From Paenibacillus camelliae (GTDB taxonomy: Bacteria > Bacillota > Bacilli > Paenibacillales > Paenibacillaceae): a stretch of 64,000 bases of DNA. Positions within the stretch are counted from its first letter, which is position 1, and every line of letters begins with the position of its first letter. The stretch lies in contig NZ_JAMBNY010000003.1 in NCBI RefSeq assembly GCF_023715345.1, forward strand, positions 219,065 through 283,064. Reading direction: 5' to 3'. The notes below the pieces were generated by a model. The model saw only the letters and a program-made list of their open reading frames with translations, was not told where the DNA came from and ran no database searches. The translations under genes and the position numbers were made by a program. Positions 62,188 through 64,000 of the stretch are shown piece by piece.

Positions 62188-64000
62188 ATGCGTCGTAAAT
62201 TTATCAGTATATTTTTAATAATGTTATTATGCATTAATAGCACCGTCTTCTTTACAGATAGCAAAACCGCATCTGCAAAGACCTCAGCTGACTTTGAAGA
62301 CTTAAAAGATCTAGATGCAGCGACGAAAGCTAAGTTTGACGAGCTAATAGAAGCTGGTGTATTTAATGGTCTTAGTGAAGGGGTCTTTGGTCCTAATGAC
62401 AAAATGAACCGGGCTCAATTCGCTAAGGTTGCAGCAGTGATTTTCGGTTTGGATATGGACACATCTCCTGATACATCCAGTTTTGACGATGTACCAGAAA
62501 ATTACTGGGCTGCTCCTTACATCCATGCATTGAAATCAGCGGGAATTACAGATGGTGTTGGAGACGGGAGATACAATCCCACGGGTGAAGTGACAAAGCA
62601 AGAACTCGCAACCTTTTTAGTTCGTGGTTTGGGGTGGGAAAAGGACGCTCAAGCCACACCTGGCATGAATGACCCATCTGTTGATGATTGGGCTAAAGGC
62701 TATGTAGCCTTAGCCGTGGAAAAGAAGATACTAACGAGTGGCGAAAACGGTGAATTTGGCGGCACATCAAACGCAACAAGATCTGAGCTCGTTTTAGCTA
62801 CATATGAAGCGGACAAGCAATATAAATTATCAGTTTTAATATCTATTAGTTCATTCCAAGCCATTGATCCAAAAACATTGGTAGTGAAACTAAATAATAG
62901 CGTTGATACAAGCAAGGCTATTTTATCACTTACAGTACCCAAAGAATCATCAACTAACTGGTCTCTTGTCTGGAATGATGATAAGCAGGCTACGTTTACC
63001 TTTAATGAAAGCATGGCAGAAGGAGATTACATTGTTCAGTTATCTGGCCTTGAGAATAGTCAAGAAGGTGAGAAAACTGCTAAAGTAACGGTAACTCCTG
63101 AGAAAGTGGTAAAAATTGAATTTGACTATAATTCAGACAGAATTCCTCATTCAAGATCAATCAAGCTCCCATTTAAATTATTTAATCAATACGGTCAGGT
63201 TGTAACAAGTAAAATCCTATCTTCATTACAAATAGGTGTCAACGCTTCAGTTCCCGCTTATATCGACACGAATAGCATGGCTGTCATAGCCGATACCTCA
63301 TCAATAAAAAACAATCAACTTATTTACATTGTAGTGTCCGAGCATAATAGCGGAATTTCTGCTCGAAAAGATCTTATGGTCGAGGTTCCTGAGGAAGAAG
63401 AGCCTCAGATTGTACCACCAGTAGTAAGTACGCCGAGCGCAGCGATTCCTGCTGCTGATATTGTAAGTGGTGCGGTTGATGCTGGTACGCTTGTATCACT
63501 TAGCGCGGCAGCTGGCACAAGTATCTACTATACGACTGACGGTAGTACGCCTAGTGCAAGCAGCACGCTTTATACTGCTCCGATCTCCATTACAGAAGCA
63601 GTAACGATCAAAGCTATCGCTGTAAGGCCCGGCTGGATTAACAGTAGCGTACTTACCCTAAGCTATACCATTAAACCACAAGCGGAAATTCCTACTGCGA
63701 GTGTAGCAAGTGGTGCGGTTGATCCTGGCACGCTAGTATCACTTAGCGCAGCAGATGGCGCAAGTATCTACTATACAATTGACGGTAGTACGCCAAGTGC
63801 AAGCAGCACGCTTTATACTGCTCCGATCTCTATTACAGAAGCAGTAACGATCAAAGCAATTGCAGTAAGACCGGGCTGGATTAACAGTAGCGTACTTACC
63901 CTAAGCTATACCATTAAACCACAAGCGGAAATTCCTACTGCGAGTGTAGCAAGTGGTGCGGTTGATCCTGGCACGCTAGTATCACTTAGCGCAGCAGATG
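62188..64000 (+). CDS. SLH surface protein with chitobiase-C-like repeats, 3' end outside window
   Basis: The first 604 codons of a large exported protein. ATG at 62188 follows AAGGGGG. Signal peptide residues 1-30 end at ASA. Three SLH repeats cover about 33-215 (for example SFDDVPENYWAAPYIHALKS), which would bind secondary cell-wall polymer. A beta-rich linker follows, and from about residue 415 an 81-residue CHB_HEX_C-type unit (IYYTTDGSTPSASSTLYTAP, then AVTIKAIAVRPGW) is repeated at least 2.5 times. It is probably an S-layer-anchored adhesin or glycan-binding protein. The frame is open at the window end. Confidence 0.9.
   Translation, partial: MRRKFISIFLIMLLCINSTVFFTDSKTASAKTSADFEDLKDLDAATKAKFDELIEAGVFNGLSEGVFGPNDKMNRAQFAKVAAVIFGLDMDTSPDTSSFDDVPENYWAAPYIHALKSAGITDGVGDGRYNPTGEVTKQELATFLVRGLGWEKDAQATPGMNDPSVDDWAKGYVALAVEKKILTSGENGEFGGTSNATRSELVLATYEADKQYKLSVLISISSFQAIDPKTLVVKLNNSVDTSKAILSLTVPKESSTNWSLVWNDDKQATFTFNESMAEGDYIVQLSGLENSQEGEKTAKVTVTPEKVVKIEFDYNSDRIPHSRSIKLPFKLFNQYGQVVTSKILSSLQIGVNASVPAYIDTNSMAVIADTSSIKNNQLIYIVVSEHNSGISARKDLMVEVPEEEEPQIVPPVVSTPSAAIPAADIVSGAVDAGTLVSLSAAAGTSIYYTTDGSTPSASSTLYTAPISITEAVTIKAIAVRPGWINSSVLTLSYTIKPQAEIPTASVASGAVDPGTLVSLSAADGASIYYTIDGSTPSASSTLYTAPISITEAVTIKAIAVRPGWINSSVLTLSYTIKPQAEIPTASVASGAVDPGTLVSLSAAD
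63468..64000 (+). repeat. 243-base tandem repeat within surface protein
   Basis: TGGTGCGGTT recurs at 63468, 63711 and 63954, an exact 243-base period (81 codons). The second and third copies are almost identical at the DNA level, whereas the first differs at several positions, indicating recent duplication. The array continues beyond the window. Confidence 0.9.

Noticed and set aside
1..64000. CRISPR arrays, tRNA or rRNA genes, insertion sequences, prophage genes
   Set aside because: I saw no repeat-spacer pattern, no RNA gene signature and no transposase or phage structural protein; a dedicated scan (for example tRNAscan) would be decisive.

Overview
The window looks like chromosomal DNA of an endospore-forming Gram-positive bacterium, most likely Paenibacillus or a close relative in the Paenibacillaceae. 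Supporting signs are strong AGGAGG-type ribosome binding sites, frequent TTG and GTG starts, spore genes (cwlJ, splAB, a YfhD-type protein), surface proteins with S-layer homology (SLH) domains, a copper-amine-oxidase-N stalk-domain protein, and many intrinsic terminators. I see no rRNA, tRNA, CRISPR array, prophage or insertion sequence. The genus call rests on gene content and style, not on a search. Layout by region. 0-13 kb: two membrane proteins, an Rrf2 regulator with a flavin monooxygenase, a divergent acetolactate-synthase-like gene, an SDR, a secreted serine hydrolase with SLH domains, a TerC-family membrane protein, a membrane-anchored polysaccharide deacetylase behind a coiled-coil gene, and a WYL regulator divergent from a GyrI-like pair. 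13-19 kb: an L-arabinose locus (kinase-araD-araA, divergent araR) with two AraR-type boxes in the shared promoter region. 19-28 kb: TetR/SDR pair, a metal-efflux cluster (stand-alone HMA protein, Crp/Fnr regulator, P1B ATPase with altered motifs), a diguanylate cyclase, a truncated MFS gene, a methyltransferase, and a SulP transporter overlapping an ArsR regulator behind a perfect operator-like repeat. 28-36 kb: small spore-type protein, DoxX-like protein, erythromycin-esterase-like protein, acetate transporter family protein, cwlJ, splAB with a sigma-G-like promoter, a catalase, and an ECF sigma factor with its membrane partner. 36-47 kb: a bacterial staygreen protein, a phosphotransferase, a membrane protein and a Crp regulator that both seem to start at ATT, an MDR oxidoreductase, a PQQ-like stalk protein, a second large serine hydrolase, and an Agr-type LytTR two-component pair preceded by a terminator hairpin. 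47-52 kb: rbsKDACB for ribose, without rbsR, flanked by two homologous hairpins. 52-62 kb: small regulator/enzyme pairs (TetR/DUF5360, MerR/nitroreductase with a premature stop, WYL/VOC, AraC/Atu4866-SDR, MerR/aldo-keto reductase, RidA). 62-64 kb: the start of a large SLH surface protein with 81-residue tandem chitobiase-C-like repeats that runs off the window. I did not find an obviously new multi-gene defence or biosynthetic system. The most informative oddities are two apparent ATT start codons, the metal ATPase with CPG and a lost HP motif beside a detached HMA domain, the nitroreductase nonsense codon, the homologous hairpins around rbs, the 167-base element between araD and araA, and several well-formed candidate operators next to their regulators.
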